Assembly (NCBI GenBank): GCA_030425205.1
Contig: JAUIAP010000003.1
Coordinates: forward strand, 124,001-188,000
Reading direction: 5' to 3'
Length of the DNA stretch: 64,000 nt
From: Anaerolineae bacterium
Lineage (GTDB): Bacteria; Chloroflexota; Anaerolineae; Promineifilales; Promineifilaceae
The translations under genes and the position numbers were made by a program. How positions within the stretch are numbered: position 1 is the stretch's first letter; each line of letters starts with the position of its first letter. This document shows, in pieces, positions 10,137-19,083 of this stretch. Below the pieces are notes generated by a model. The model was not told the origin of the DNA. It searched no databases and saw only the letters and a list, made by a program, of their open reading frames with translations.

Positions 10137-10269
10137 GAAAGAACTTTCGTAGCTTCTCTGGCACGCCGAAGAATGGATACCTGCCTGCGCAGGTATGACA
10201 GATTCTTTTTTAGAGAGTCTGCGTAGTTACGATTTTTCGTGGGTATTTGAGGACACGCCTCAAATACCC
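10137..10269. repeat. Convergent intergenic region with dispersed phrase and hairpin
   Basis: The stretch 10172-10202 (GAATGGATACCTGCCTGCGC and following) resembles the degenerate phrase GGATxCCxGCCTGCGCxGGxATGAC seen between genes in many bacterial genomes. At 10241-10269 a perfect 12-base-pair stem, GGGTATTTGAGG with CCTCAAATACCC, surrounds a five-base loop. It lies between the convergent ends of moaA and glgP and probably separates their transcripts. Confidence 0.5.
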
Positions 10270-10298
10270 ATCAATAGATTTCTTGCTCAACGAGAAGC

Positions 10299-12455
10299 TT
10301 ATTCGGTGACTTTTAGTTTCCCTTCGCCACGCATCGCGGGAACATAGAGATTTTCCACGTAATCCTTCAACATGCGGCGCATACTGAATTCAGGCGTGGT
10401 CGAGCGGATCGACTCTTTCATCACTTCCATCCAGCCGCGCGGGATGCCGTCACGGTCACGGTTGTAGTAGAGCGGAACAATCTCGTTTTCGAGTGTGTCG
10501 TACATCGAGTTTGCGTCGTCCCAATCTTGCTGTTCCGTGTCGGCGTAGTCGCGATTTTCGCCAATCGGCCAGCCATTCTGCCCGTTGTACCCTTCAACCC
10601 ACCAGCCATCTAAAATGCTGAGATTTGGCACACCGTTCATTGCGGCCTTCATCCCGCTTGTGCCAGACGCTTCGCGCGGCCGACGCGGATTGTTGAGCCA
10701 AACGTCGACACCTTGCTTCATGTAGCGGGCGGCGTGCATATCATAATCTTCGAGGAAGGCGATGCGTCCGCCAAGTTGATTGGACTTCGCATAGTTATAA
10801 ACTTCCTGAATAACATGCTTGCCCGGATCATCAGCAGGATGTGCCTTCCCCGCAAACAAAATCTGCACGGGTCGGTTAATGTCGAGAACGATGCGTTTGA
10901 GGCGGTCGAGATCTTTGAAGATCAGCGCGGCACGTTTGTAGGTGGCAAAACGACGGGCAAAACCAATCGTCAGCGCATCACGGTCGAGCAGCATCCCGCC
11001 AACCATGAGTTGGGTCGGGTCGTGTTGCCCGTTGACCCAGCGGCGACGCTCCTTGTTTTGCAAGAAGCTCATCAGCTTGCTCTTGAGAATTTCGTGCGCT
11101 CGCCATAGCTCTTGATCGGGAATGTCGGCGATGCGTTGCCAGATGAGCGGGTCATCTTGCCGAGCGACCCAATCTGGGCCGATATATTTATCGAATAACG
11201 CCCACATTTCACCAGCGACCCACGTTGGAACATGCACGCCATTGGTTACAGAAGAAATCGGCACGTCATCCGCGTTGTCGATGCCTGAATAGACATCTTT
11301 CCACATATCGCGTGAGACTGCACCATGCAATTTACTCACACCATTTGCAAAGCCAGAGAGACGTAAGGGTAGGGCGGTCATGTTAAAGGCCATGCCCCAA
11401 TCCTGTTTGCGTTCACCTAGCTTCATAAACTCGTCGCGGGAGATGCCTAATTGATCCCACCAACCCCAGAAGAAACGCTCCATCATGTGCGGGGCGAATG
11501 CGTCGTGTCCAGCTGGGACAGGAGTGTGCGTTGTAAAGACCGTGTGGGCGGCAACTTCCTTTTTGGCTTCTGCGAATGGGGTGCCAGAAAGTACCTTTTC
11601 GCGCAGCAATTCGAGCAGCAAAAAGGCAGAATGGCCCTCATTCATGTGCCAGACGGCAGGCTGATAGCCGAGCGAGCGCAGTAGTTTGACTCCGCCAATG
11701 CCGAGCAGCATCTCTTGCTTGATGCGCATGTCACCGCCACCGTAGTAGAGGCGCGAAGTCAGTTCGCGGTTCCAAGGAGAGTTGTTTTCCACGTCGGTGT
11801 CGAGCAGGTACAGTTTGGTTCGGCCGACTTTTACCGACCACACCTTCGCTGAAACGATCTCGTCACCAATCTTGACGGAAATGAACACAGTGTCGCCGTT
11901 TTCATCGTGCAATGGCTGGATGGGAGCGTCGCCAAAGTCGAGATGTTGGTAGACTGCTTCCTGCCAACCGTGTGCCGGTACACGCTGGCGGAAGTACCCC
12001 TGCGGATACATAAAGCCGACGCAGACGAGCGGCAAGCCTAAATCGCTGCCCTCTTTTGTGTGGTCGCCAGAAAGAATACCCAGACCACCTGAGTAGATAG
12101 GGAGGGTGTTGTGGATGCCAAATTCAAATGAGAAGTAGGCGATTGTGTCGTTGGCAAGGTCTGGATAGGTTTCGGCAAACCAAGAGCTGTCTGCACTCAT
12201 CGCCTTGTCCATTTCGATCATGACGCGATCATAGAGGCGACGGAATGCGCCATCGGCGGCGGCCGCTTCTAATGACTCGCTGCTAACGATCTGTAATAAT
12301 TTGACGGGATTGTGTTCCGTTTCGCGCCAAAGCGGGTAGTCCAGTCGTCGCCACAGTTCACGGGCATTAGGCGTCCAGCTCCACCAGAGATTTTGTGCCA
12401 ACTCTGGCAGCCGCTTGATTTTAGCGGGTATTTTGTCTTCAATAGTCATTTCCAC
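10299..12455 (-). CDS. glgP: Alpha-glucan (glycogen) phosphorylase, GT35
   Basis: This 718-residue enzyme should release glucose-1-phosphate from glycogen or maltodextrin with pyridoxal phosphate. The N-terminus LPELAQNLWWSWTPNARELW is the DUF3417-type segment of the archaeal/thermophile form, shorter than the 800-residue E. coli form. YFSFEFGIHNTLPIYSGGLG and the PLP-binding region EASGTSGMKAAMNGVPNLS are intact. It is the only glycogen gene in the window. Its 5' region holds a perfect dyad at 12565-12582. Confidence 0.93.
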   Translation of the reverse strand: MEMTIEDKIPAKIKRLPELAQNLWWSWTPNARELWRRLDYPLWRETEHNPVKLLQIVSSESLEAAAADGAFRRLYDRVMIEMDKAMSADSSWFAETYPDLANDTIAYFSFEFGIHNTLPIYSGGLGILSGDHTKEGSDLGLPLVCVGFMYPQGYFRQRVPAHGWQEAVYQHLDFGDAPIQPLHDENGDTVFISVKIGDEIVSAKVWSVKVGRTKLYLLDTDVENNSPWNRELTSRLYYGGGDMRIKQEMLLGIGGVKLLRSLGYQPAVWHMNEGHSAFLLLELLREKVLSGTPFAEAKKEVAAHTVFTTHTPVPAGHDAFAPHMMERFFWGWWDQLGISRDEFMKLGERKQDWGMAFNMTALPLRLSGFANGVSKLHGAVSRDMWKDVYSGIDNADDVPISSVTNGVHVPTWVAGEMWALFDKYIGPDWVARQDDPLIWQRIADIPDQELWRAHEILKSKLMSFLQNKERRRWVNGQHDPTQLMVGGMLLDRDALTIGFARRFATYKRAALIFKDLDRLKRIVLDINRPVQILFAGKAHPADDPGKHVIQEVYNYAKSNQLGGRIAFLEDYDMHAARYMKQGVDVWLNNPRRPREASGTSGMKAAMNGVPNLSILDGWWVEGYNGQNGWPIGENRDYADTEQQDWDDANSMYDTLENEIVPLYYNRDRDGIPRGWMEVMKESIRSTTPEFSMRRMLKDYVENLYVPAMRGEGKLKVTE

Positions 12456-12499
12456 TTCCTTTTTGTCGAATAGAGCTCAGATGTCCATTCAGCAGTTTG

Positions 12500-12582
12500 T
12501 CCACGTGGGACACGAAGCACACAAAGAGATGTATGCTGAGTTTGAAATTTCAAGTGTGCTAAGGTAGTTGCAGATGCAACTA
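12500..12582. promoter_or_regulatory. glgP upstream region: dyad TAGTTGCA-GA-TGCAACTA and dispersed phrase
   Basis: A perfect 8+8 dyad lies at 12565-12582 and could be an operator or an RNA hairpin in front of glgP. Bases 12500-12526 read on the minus strand as CTTTGTGTGCTTCGTGTCCC, similar to TTATGTCCTTCATGTCC at 15250-15270. These are two degenerate copies of one dispersed intergenic phrase. Confidence 0.4.
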
Positions 12583-12594
12583 TATTGGGTTCAC

Positions 12595-13746
12595 TCAAGT
12601 CGCAATGCTACCATTTTTGGTTGACACGTCAACTATCTTATTGAACTGTCTATCGTAATGATTAGCGAGCGTTTGCCACTGGAATTGCATCGTATGTTTC
12701 TTAAGTTGGTAGGCAATTGACTGGAATGTATGCGGAGATTCCAACATCTGACGTAATTTCGCCACTAGGTCTGCCTGATCAACATATAGCAACGTCTCAT
12801 GTAAGCTGGTTGGCAACAGTTCAGGATAGCTTAGTCGCGCTGGTAACAACGGCACGACTCCGTGTGCCATCGCCTCTACGATGCTGATGCCGAAAAACTC
12901 GTGAATGGCGGTGGAGATTGTAAAATCGGCCGAATCCAGCACCTCCCAATAGCGTTCTTTTTCAACAAACCCAAAGGCCACAACCCGCTCACCTAACCAG
13001 TCGCGTGCCGCCTCAAACACCGCTGGCTGACGGCTAAAGTTTTCGCCCAAAATTGCCACACGAAAAGGCAGATCTGCCACCGCTTTTAGAGCCGCAAAGA
13101 ACGCCTCAGGATTCTTGTCGTATTCCCAGCGTTGATTCCAGAGGATCAGAGGGTTGTCAAGGGTAGTGGATGGGACGTTTGCGGAGGTAGGAGAGGCAAT
13201 GCCGACAGGCAGAACAGTTGATTTTTGACGTAGGGTGGCAATAGAGGCGAGTTCGTTGTAGTCAGGGAAATGTTTAAGAAAGTTGGGGAGGGCCGCAAAC
13301 CAGCTTTCTAAATGATAGTGCGAATTAAAACAGACGTGATCGGCCGATAGCATCGACGCATAGTTGATAAAGACGTAGTGATGATCGCGTTCACCTTTTT
13401 GTCGCCGCATTGCGCCCTTGTTGGGATCGCGTGGCAATGGATAGGTCAACTGGTTTTCGTGCATGTAGAGAACAAATGGGACGTTGTGAGTGCGCTCTCG
13501 CGTGAGTGCCAAGAAAGTGGTCACATCGAGCATGTCATCGGCGATGATGAGGTCGGGTGCGAAATCGCCCGCCAGAAATAGTCTCGCCAGCGTTACCGCC
13601 CCGCCGTGCATGCGCCATTTCCAAAAGCGCCCCGCGAGCGTCAATAGCTTGACTTCGTGGCGTGAGTTGCGTGCGTATCCTTCTGCCCATGCTGCATGAC
13701 TGCCGCTATGGTAGGGAGAAATTAGCAGAATTTGCATGGGTTCCAT
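12595..13746 (-). CDS. DUF3524-type glycosyltransferase, tRNA-queuosine mannosyltransferase-like
   Basis: The N-terminus QILLISPYHSGSHAAWAEGY, the block RFWKWRMHGGAVTLAR and DHHYVFINYASMLSADHVCFNS match the DUF3524/GTDC1 family, whose animal member mannosylates queuosine in tRNA. The C-terminal half is a GT-B glycosyltransferase domain with EFFGISIVEAMAHGVVPLLP, a group 1 sugar-nucleotide motif. It therefore likely transfers a hexose from a nucleotide sugar. Bacterial members are poorly characterised, so the tRNA substrate is an inference. A second ATG at 13737 has a better ribosome site (GGAA) and may be the true start. Confidence 0.8.
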   Translation of the reverse strand: MEPMQILLISPYHSGSHAAWAEGYARNSRHEVKLLTLAGRFWKWRMHGGAVTLARLFLAGDFAPDLIIADDMLDVTTFLALTRERTHNVPFVLYMHENQLTYPLPRDPNKGAMRRQKGERDHHYVFINYASMLSADHVCFNSHYHLESWFAALPNFLKHFPDYNELASIATLRQKSTVLPVGIASPTSANVPSTTLDNPLILWNQRWEYDKNPEAFFAALKAVADLPFRVAILGENFSRQPAVFEAARDWLGERVVAFGFVEKERYWEVLDSADFTISTAIHEFFGISIVEAMAHGVVPLLPARLSYPELLPTSLHETLLYVDQADLVAKLRQMLESPHTFQSIAYQLKKHTMQFQWQTLANHYDRQFNKIVDVSTKNGSIAT

Positions 13747-13791
13747 ACCATAGAGAGTTGTCTACAGACCTAACGGCGACAGATGGCAACG

Positions 13792-15243
13792 TTACTCCAA
13801 AACGCTAAACGGAACGGCCAGCGGCGCACGTCGTCGCTGCAACTCAAAGTCACGACCATCAGGAAACTCAAATACCTGCGGCTCATCTCGGTCAATGTGC
13901 AGGACAGCATAGAGTGTTGGCGTAATCGCTTCCGCATCGATTTCGATAATGATGTCTCGACTGATGCCCGCCTCGACGTAGGTGTAGCCCACGGGATCGC
14001 CCAATGCGCCCGGTGCTAACTCAGCGCGAATGACGACCCAAACGGGGAGATCAACGACGACGAGGGGAACGCTGACGGTTGCACGTCCATTGGCGACGTT
14101 GAGCGGTTGATCGGCCGAAATCAAATAATTACCCGCCACCGTAGAAAATGGAAACATCAAGAAGTCAACGCCAAATATTTCTGGTCTGTCTCCTGCTGGG
14201 TATTCAAACTCGCCAATCTCGCCGTCATCGGGATGGATCTGCACAAACATTGTGTCTGTGTCTGAAGCGGAGGCGATCTCGACTTCAACATTTATGTTGA
14301 TGCCTCCCTTAATTGGCGCAAATCCAACGACGTTTTCAACCTCGCCATTCTCATCGGCACGCGAAACCGTCACCCAACCATCGTATGGGCTGATGACGCG
14401 ATCTATCGTAATCGTGTCGCTGAGAACGGGCTGGTCGATGACGGTTACGGAAGGCGGGATGTCGATAGTAAAACTCGCTTTGACAAGAGCGTTGTTGACG
14501 GTGATTGGGTTGTCTGTGGCGGGATCAAATCGGCCGATTTCCCCACTGTCCCACATCATTTGAGCGTGTAAAAATGGTGAAGATTGTCGCCACGTAATTT
14601 CGATGGGAACGGCGGCCGAACGTCCTGCCTGCACCCACTGCAAGCCGACGACAGCACCCGCTTCGCCATCTTCATCGTTGGAGATCACGATCCAACTATC
14701 TTGAGTCGCTGTGACGTCTGTGACAAAGATGCGGTCGCCATCAAGCTGTTGATTGGACACGCGGAAGTTTGGGACAGTGACCGTTTTAGTGAGATTGATT
14801 TCGGCCGATTCGACCAATATCTCTTCTCCTTCCTCATCGCCAAATAACCCAACTTGGACGCTTTCGCCCACATCAAGCGGGTCGATTTCGATGGCAAAAT
14901 CAACAGCCTCACCCGGCGCAACTTCTGCCATGCCCAGCACGCCCATCGCATCGCTTACAATCACCCAACCCCCATCTGGCGCAACCACGCTGTCAACCAG
15001 CAATATACCGCTATCGTCGAGCGTCTGATCAGCAACGATGAGCGACGGCAAGATCACGATGGGCGTTGCCGTCGCGGTTGGCGTCGGGGGTTCAGTTGGT
15101 GTGGCGGTTGGCGTAAAGGTTGGCAAGAGACGCGGTGTTGCGGTCGCCGCTGTCGTCGGGACGCTGGTTGCGGTCGGCTCAGCCTGTTGCCCACAGCCAA
15201 TCAGTAGCAGTAAGATTGAGAATAAAAAAATGCGAAAGCGCAT
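13792..15243 (-). CDS. Lipoprotein with four DUF7282-like repeats
   Basis: The 483-residue product has a lipoprotein signal (MRFRIFLFSILLLLIGC, lipobox LLIGC) and a Thr/Pro linker of about 45 residues, so it is anchored outside the membrane. Four repeats of about 100 residues follow, each opening like ADQTLDDSGILLVDSVVAPDGGWVIV. This resembles DUF7282, a beta-sandwich domain of archaeal and Chloroflexota surface proteins with unknown function. The repeats are diverged in DNA, unlike those at 32152-34686, so the array is old. No catalytic motif is visible. Confidence 0.75.
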   Translation of the reverse strand: MRFRIFLFSILLLLIGCGQQAEPTATSVPTTAATATPRLLPTFTPTATPTEPPTPTATATPIVILPSLIVADQTLDDSGILLVDSVVAPDGGWVIVSDAMGVLGMAEVAPGEAVDFAIEIDPLDVGESVQVGLFGDEEGEEILVESAEINLTKTVTVPNFRVSNQQLDGDRIFVTDVTATQDSWIVISNDEDGEAGAVVGLQWVQAGRSAAVPIEITWRQSSPFLHAQMMWDSGEIGRFDPATDNPITVNNALVKASFTIDIPPSVTVIDQPVLSDTITIDRVISPYDGWVTVSRADENGEVENVVGFAPIKGGININVEVEIASASDTDTMFVQIHPDDGEIGEFEYPAGDRPEIFGVDFLMFPFSTVAGNYLISADQPLNVANGRATVSVPLVVVDLPVWVVIRAELAPGALGDPVGYTYVEAGISRDIIIEIDAEAITPTLYAVLHIDRDEPQVFEFPDGRDFELQRRRAPLAVPFSVLE

Positions 15244-15354
15244 AAACGTTTATGTCCTTCATGTCCTTTGTGGACACATCTTGCAAAAATTGTAGGTTCC
15301 CACCCCAATCAGTGCAATGGTACATGATTGGCACGTGAGCCAATTGCCGCCAAT

Positions 15355-15383
15355 TTGCCCCATGTCTACGACAAATTTATAAT
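15355..15383 (+). promoter_or_regulatory. Promoter of the methyltransferase gene, leaderless
   Basis: TTGCCC and a consensus TATAAT are separated by 17 bases, and the -10 box ends eight bases before the ATG at 15392. There is no ribosome-binding sequence, so the message probably starts at or next to the start codon. Confidence 0.6.
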
Positions 15384-15391
15384 GCTGACCA

Positions 15392-16207
15392 ATGAGCAGC
15401 TTGAATGGAAAACCCTCGCTCCCATCGGAGCTATACGACGAAGAATATTTTTTAACTGCGTGTGAAGGATTCGAAGAATTTATCGAATCGGAAGGGCAGC
15501 ACCTTTCACGCCGTCTACGCCACTCATTTGAGATTGCCGAGGTTACACCGGGCATGAAAATTCTCGATGTCGGCTGTGGACGGGGCGAAATTGTGCGCCA
15601 CTGTATTGAGGAGGGAGTCGAATGCTATGGCATCGACTACGCCCACGTTGCAACGCGCATGACCCGCGATGTGATCGATCAATCTATCGAAGAAGGTCAA
15701 CATGGAACGGTCAAGGCGGGTGTCTGCCGTTCCGATGCGAAGAAACTCCCCTTCCCGACAGGCTATTTTGACCGCGTTCTCATGTATGACGTGGTTGAAC
15801 ACCTCTATCCATGGGAGCTTCATCAAGCCCTGCTCGAAACGCATCGCGTTCTCAAGCCAGATGGCAAGTTTATCATGCACACGGCGCCAAATCGCTGGTA
15901 TGACCAATACGCTTATCCATGGGTACGGCGTGTGCGGATCGCCATGGGGCAGGGCGCATCTTACCCCAAGGACCCCCGTGCGATTACACCTGTCAATCAG
16001 CATGTGCATGTCAATGAACAGTCCCCCCTGAGTATGCATCAAACGATGCGGAAAGCGGGCTTTCGGGGACGTGTTTGGCTCGATTCGCCACCGCAAAACC
16101 GCGATGAAAATTCAATGATGGCGGGTCTTCGCAAGCTCGCCTTTGACGCACCGCCGTTCCGCTGGTTCTTTGAGCGTGAACTGTTTGCTGTCGCGCATAA
16201 AGCTTAA
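15392..16207 (+). CDS. Class I SAM-dependent methyltransferase
   Basis: This 271-residue protein has a Rossmann-type methyltransferase core. Motif I is ILDVGCGRGE at about residues 54-63, the acidic residue ending strand 2 is in ECYGIDY, and motif IV is RVLMYDVVEHLYPWE. The DVVEHL form is common in UbiG-like and sugar or lipid methyltransferases. The substrate cannot be named. The gene is monocistronic, with its own promoter in front and a strong terminator eight bases behind. Confidence 0.85.
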   Translation: MSSLNGKPSLPSELYDEEYFLTACEGFEEFIESEGQHLSRRLRHSFEIAEVTPGMKILDVGCGRGEIVRHCIEEGVECYGIDYAHVATRMTRDVIDQSIEEGQHGTVKAGVCRSDAKKLPFPTGYFDRVLMYDVVEHLYPWELHQALLETHRVLKPDGKFIMHTAPNRWYDQYAYPWVRRVRIAMGQGASYPKDPRAITPVNQHVHVNEQSPLSMHQTMRKAGFRGRVWLDSPPQNRDENSMMAGLRKLAFDAPPFRWFFERELFAVAHKA

Positions 16208-16214
16208 ACTAGAG

Positions 16215-16240
16215 CGCGGACAATTTGTCCGCGTTTTTTA
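16215..16240 (+). terminator. Rho-independent terminator of the methyltransferase gene
   Basis: CGCGGACA pairs perfectly with TGTCCGCG around a three-base loop and is followed by TTTTTTA. It separates this gene from the DUF4380 gene. Confidence 0.9.
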
Positions 16241-16258
16241 TTGTCTAAACAAACAGCT

Positions 16259-17119
16259 ATGAAGACGACAAAACTGATGGGTCTCAACTGTATCGAGCTC
16301 GGCAATGCTGCGCTTTCATTGGTGATTGCTGAATCAATCGGCCCCCGCGTACTCAGTTTGCGTCTGCATGATGGCGATAATCTTTTCGCAGAAATTCCAG
16401 ACGTGACAATCGACTGCCCTAACGCGGGCAAACTACGTCTGTTTGGTGGTCATCGTCTCTGGACCGCTCCTGAAATCCCAGAGCGTACCTATTTGCCCGA
16501 TGCGTTTCATGTTCATGTTGTTGAAGTCGAAAATGGGGTGCGCGTGACGCAACAGGCGGATGCATCAGGAATCGAAAAGTCGCTGACGGTGACGTTGCCT
16601 GATGACAGCGCGACCGTTTTAGTTGAGCACGGATTGACGAATCGGGGTATGTGGTCGGTCGAATGTGCCGTGTGGGGGATTACGCAGATGGCAGTGGGCG
16701 GGACGGCTATCTTGCCGCAGAATACGGAGACGCTCGATGCAGGTGGGTATTGGGGAAATCGGCCGATAACGCTCTGGCCCTACACAAATATCAACTCGCC
16801 CCATCTCACCCTTGAAAATGACCGCATTCTCATCAACGCTAAAATTAGCGACGATGAAGCACTAAAAGTTGGCTCACCCAATCCCGCAGGCTGGCTTGGG
16901 TACTGGAATGGTGGCACCGTGTTCATTAAGGAAGCCGCTTACGATCCTGCGGCAGAATATTACGATTTCGCTAGCTCCAGCCAAATCTACTGTAATTCAA
17001 AATTCTTGGAGTTAGAAACGCTCTCCCCAATTTCAATTATCGAGCCGAATCAGACGCTGACCCACCACGAGACGTGGCGGGTTTTTTCGGCCGAATCTAT
17101 CGAACAAGCCTTTGCGTAG
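16259..17119 (+). CDS. DUF4380 / aldose-epimerase-like protein
   Basis: This 286-residue beta-rich protein has the N-terminal pattern of DUF4380 proteins: NCIELGNAALSLVIAESIGPRVLSLRLHD. These resemble the galactose mutarotase fold. GGHRLWTAPE and LPQNTETLDAGGYWGNRPITLWPY are the best conserved segments. An open frame also begins at a TTG at 16241, but that codon follows directly on the terminator T-run, so I chose the ATG at 16259. No ribosome site is visible. A carbohydrate-binding or epimerase role is only suggested by the fold. Confidence 0.65.
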   Translation: MKTTKLMGLNCIELGNAALSLVIAESIGPRVLSLRLHDGDNLFAEIPDVTIDCPNAGKLRLFGGHRLWTAPEIPERTYLPDAFHVHVVEVENGVRVTQQADASGIEKSLTVTLPDDSATVLVEHGLTNRGMWSVECAVWGITQMAVGGTAILPQNTETLDAGGYWGNRPITLWPYTNINSPHLTLENDRILINAKISDDEALKVGSPNPAGWLGYWNGGTVFIKEAAYDPAAEYYDFASSSQIYCNSKFLELETLSPISIIEPNQTLTHHETWRVFSAESIEQAFA

Positions 17120-17264
17120 GCTGGTCAGCATTTCAGCCTGTCAGCAATTTAGCAATGAAAAGCACCCTGCTTTTTATCTACACAATGACTTGTGCAAAAT
17201 GACAAGTTACTTCGCGTAATTGCCCATGCTGAACTGCTGACTAACTGACTAGCTGACTAGCTAC
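17120..17264. repeat. Long iterated-word palindrome between DUF4380 and gcvH genes
   Basis: The left arm carries GGTCAGCATTTCAGCC and TGTCAGCAATTTAGC; the right arm carries GCTGAACTGCTGACTAACTG and ACTAGCTGACTAGCT. The arms are complementary in word content but not base for base. The middle holds AAAAGCA-CCC-TGCTTTT, a small terminator-like hairpin. The element separates two convergent genes. Confidence 0.5.
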
Positions 17265-17271
17265 CTCTCGT

Positions 17272-17661
17272 TTAATCCCGCGATTCAAGATATTCGCCGT
17301 AACCCTCAGCATCCATCAACCCATCGAGTTGACTCGTATCACTCATCTTAATGCGGACAAGCCATGCATCGCCGTAGGGGTCTTCATTGACCGTTTCGGG
17401 TGTGTCGAGCAAATCTTCATTGCTTTCAACCACTTCGCCACTCAATGGCGCGAATAGATCGGCCGCCGCCTTAACCGATTCAACCACACCAATCACATCC
17501 CCTTGCCCAAAGCTGTCGCCTGCATCAGGTAGTTCGAGAAAAACGATGTCAGACAGCGCGTCTTGTGCATAGTCGGTTACGCCGATAACGGCTTCATCCC
17601 CTTCAACGCGCACCCATTCATCATGTTCTGTGTAGTAAAGGCCATCTCTAATATCTGCCAT
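17272..17661 (-). CDS. gcvH: Glycine cleavage system H protein
   Basis: This 129-residue lipoyl-carrier protein shuttles the aminomethyl group between the P, T and L proteins. The lipoylation site is K64 in GVVESVKAAADLFAPLSG, and the start YYTEHDEWVRVEGDEAVIGVTDYAQ is the family signature. I chose the ATG at 17661 because TTAGGAG precedes it and the family length fits; the frame is open 51 codons further. gcvP and gcvT are not here. LipB (35002-35706) could supply its octanoyl group. It stands alone, 223 bases downstream of the lysine cluster. Confidence 0.95.
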   Translation of the reverse strand: MADIRDGLYYTEHDEWVRVEGDEAVIGVTDYAQDALSDIVFLELPDAGDSFGQGDVIGVVESVKAAADLFAPLSGEVVESNEDLLDTPETVNEDPYGDAWLVRIKMSDTSQLDGLMDAEGYGEYLESRD

Positions 17662-17884
17662 AATATTGCTCCTAAAATTCTTGTGTAGCGGTTTGTTGCC
17701 ACTGAATCCTCTCAGCAGCTTGTCACAATAAGCCAGCAACTTTTTTTCTTGCCGTGTTTGTAACCAAAAAGTCAGCGTAAGGCAACACCAATTTAAGCGA
17801 TGGTGCGCGAACAACGGTCACTGATACTTTTTGCGGCAAGAAATTGTTATGGGTGCCGACCAAAAAACGCCTCTTCACGGCGAA

Positions 17885-19024
17885 TTAAACTGCAACATTA
17901 TTCTGTGCCCGCTCGAAAAGCAGAGTATCGACATCATCCAGCGTCAACGTTCCAGAATCAGATCGCGTTTTGATCTCGGCCGTAATCCCTTTTAACTCAC
18001 CATCTGTCAACGCCAACCCCAACTGTTCTGCCCGATTCTTGACCGAATTCCAGCCCGTTAAACGACTGCCCACGTGGATATAGCGCGTCAATCCAAAATC
18101 TTCTGGTTTCAGAATTTCGTAGGTGGATGGATTGTTGAGCACCGCTTTGGCATGAATCCCCGCCTTATGCGTGAATGCCGAGTACCCCGTGATGTAGTTA
18201 TTAAACGGCACATCCACGTTGACCAGCTCAGCGACGATGTGATCGATGTCGTGCAGCAGATTGAGCTTGTACTTTTTGACCGATTCAGGATCGGTTGCGT
18301 ACATGCGAGCGACGAGACCGCCCAGCGGTGTAATACCGTTGCGCTCGCCGATGCCGAGAACGCTGGTGTCGATATGGGTTGCACCTCCTTCAAGCGCGGC
18401 ATAGGCGTTGGCAATCGCGCAGCCTGAATCGTTGTGACCATGAAATTCGATATCACACGAGACGTGTTCGCGCAGTGCCTTCACGAGGCGGTAGATTTGC
18501 AGTGGTGTGCCAACGCCAACCGTGTCCGCCACACCGACGCGATTAACGCCGAGCTTGTCAACGGCCGCATACACCTCAAAAATATCTTCGGGATCGCTGC
18601 GTAAGCTGTCTTCAGTGCTAAAGCGCACTTCAACCCCTTGCGCCTTAATCCACGCGACGACCTCTTGCGCTTGATCGATGATGCGTTCAATGCTCATTCC
18701 ATGACTAAAGTCGCGCAGATAGCTCGATGTGCCAATCACAACATCGACACCATCCACGCCTGTATCGACCGCCAATTTGGCATCGTCCATGTGGCAGCGC
18801 GTGTGTGTCAAGATTTTTGCCTTGAGACCTAGACCAGCAATCGTCGCGCAATCATTCCGCGATTGTGGCGATGCGGCTGGGCTGGTTAACTCAAGATATT
18901 CGACCCCAAACAGGTCAAGCATCTGAGCGATCCGAATTTTTTGTGGCGTGGTAAAAAACGCATTGACGAACTGTTCGCCTTCGCGCAGGGTGGATTCAAT
19001 GATGGAGAAATTGTCTAAAGACAT
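17885..19024 (-). CDS. Homocitrate synthase (alpha-aminoadipate lysine pathway)
   Basis: This 379-residue enzyme should condense 2-oxoglutarate and acetyl-CoA, the first step to alpha-aminoadipate. [12 protein letters not shown] is the DRE-TIM start (here with Ser in place of Asp), and [22 protein letters not shown] and the metal-ligand stretch are intact. [19 protein letters not shown] matches homocitrate synthase rather than isopropylmalate synthase. The ATG at 19024 fits the family N-terminus. A GTG overlapping the lysK stop at 19084 is the alternative. Homoaconitase and homoisocitrate dehydrogenase genes are not in the window. Confidence 0.88.
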   Translation of the reverse strand: MSLDNFSIIESTLREGEQFVNAFFTTPQKIRIAQMLDLFGVEYLELTSPAASPQSRNDCATIAGLGLKAKILTHTRCHMDDAKLAVDTGVDGVDVVIGTSSYLRDFSHGMSIERIIDQAQEVVAWIKAQGVEVRFSTEDSLRSDPEDIFEVYAAVDKLGVNRVGVADTVGVGTPLQIYRLVKALREHVSCDIEFHGHNDSGCAIANAYAALEGGATHIDTSVLGIGERNGITPLGGLVARMYATDPESVKKYKLNLLHDIDHIVAELVNVDVPFNNYITGYSAFTHKAGIHAKAVLNNPSTYEILKPEDFGLTRYIHVGSRLTGWNSVKNRAEQLGLALTDGELKGITAEIKTRSDSGTLTLDDVDTLLFERAQNNVAV

Positions 19025-19083
19025 AGTTGGAGTGGGCAAGTCGCAAGTCGCAGGCAAGTCTGCCGTAATTTGCAACCGACACA

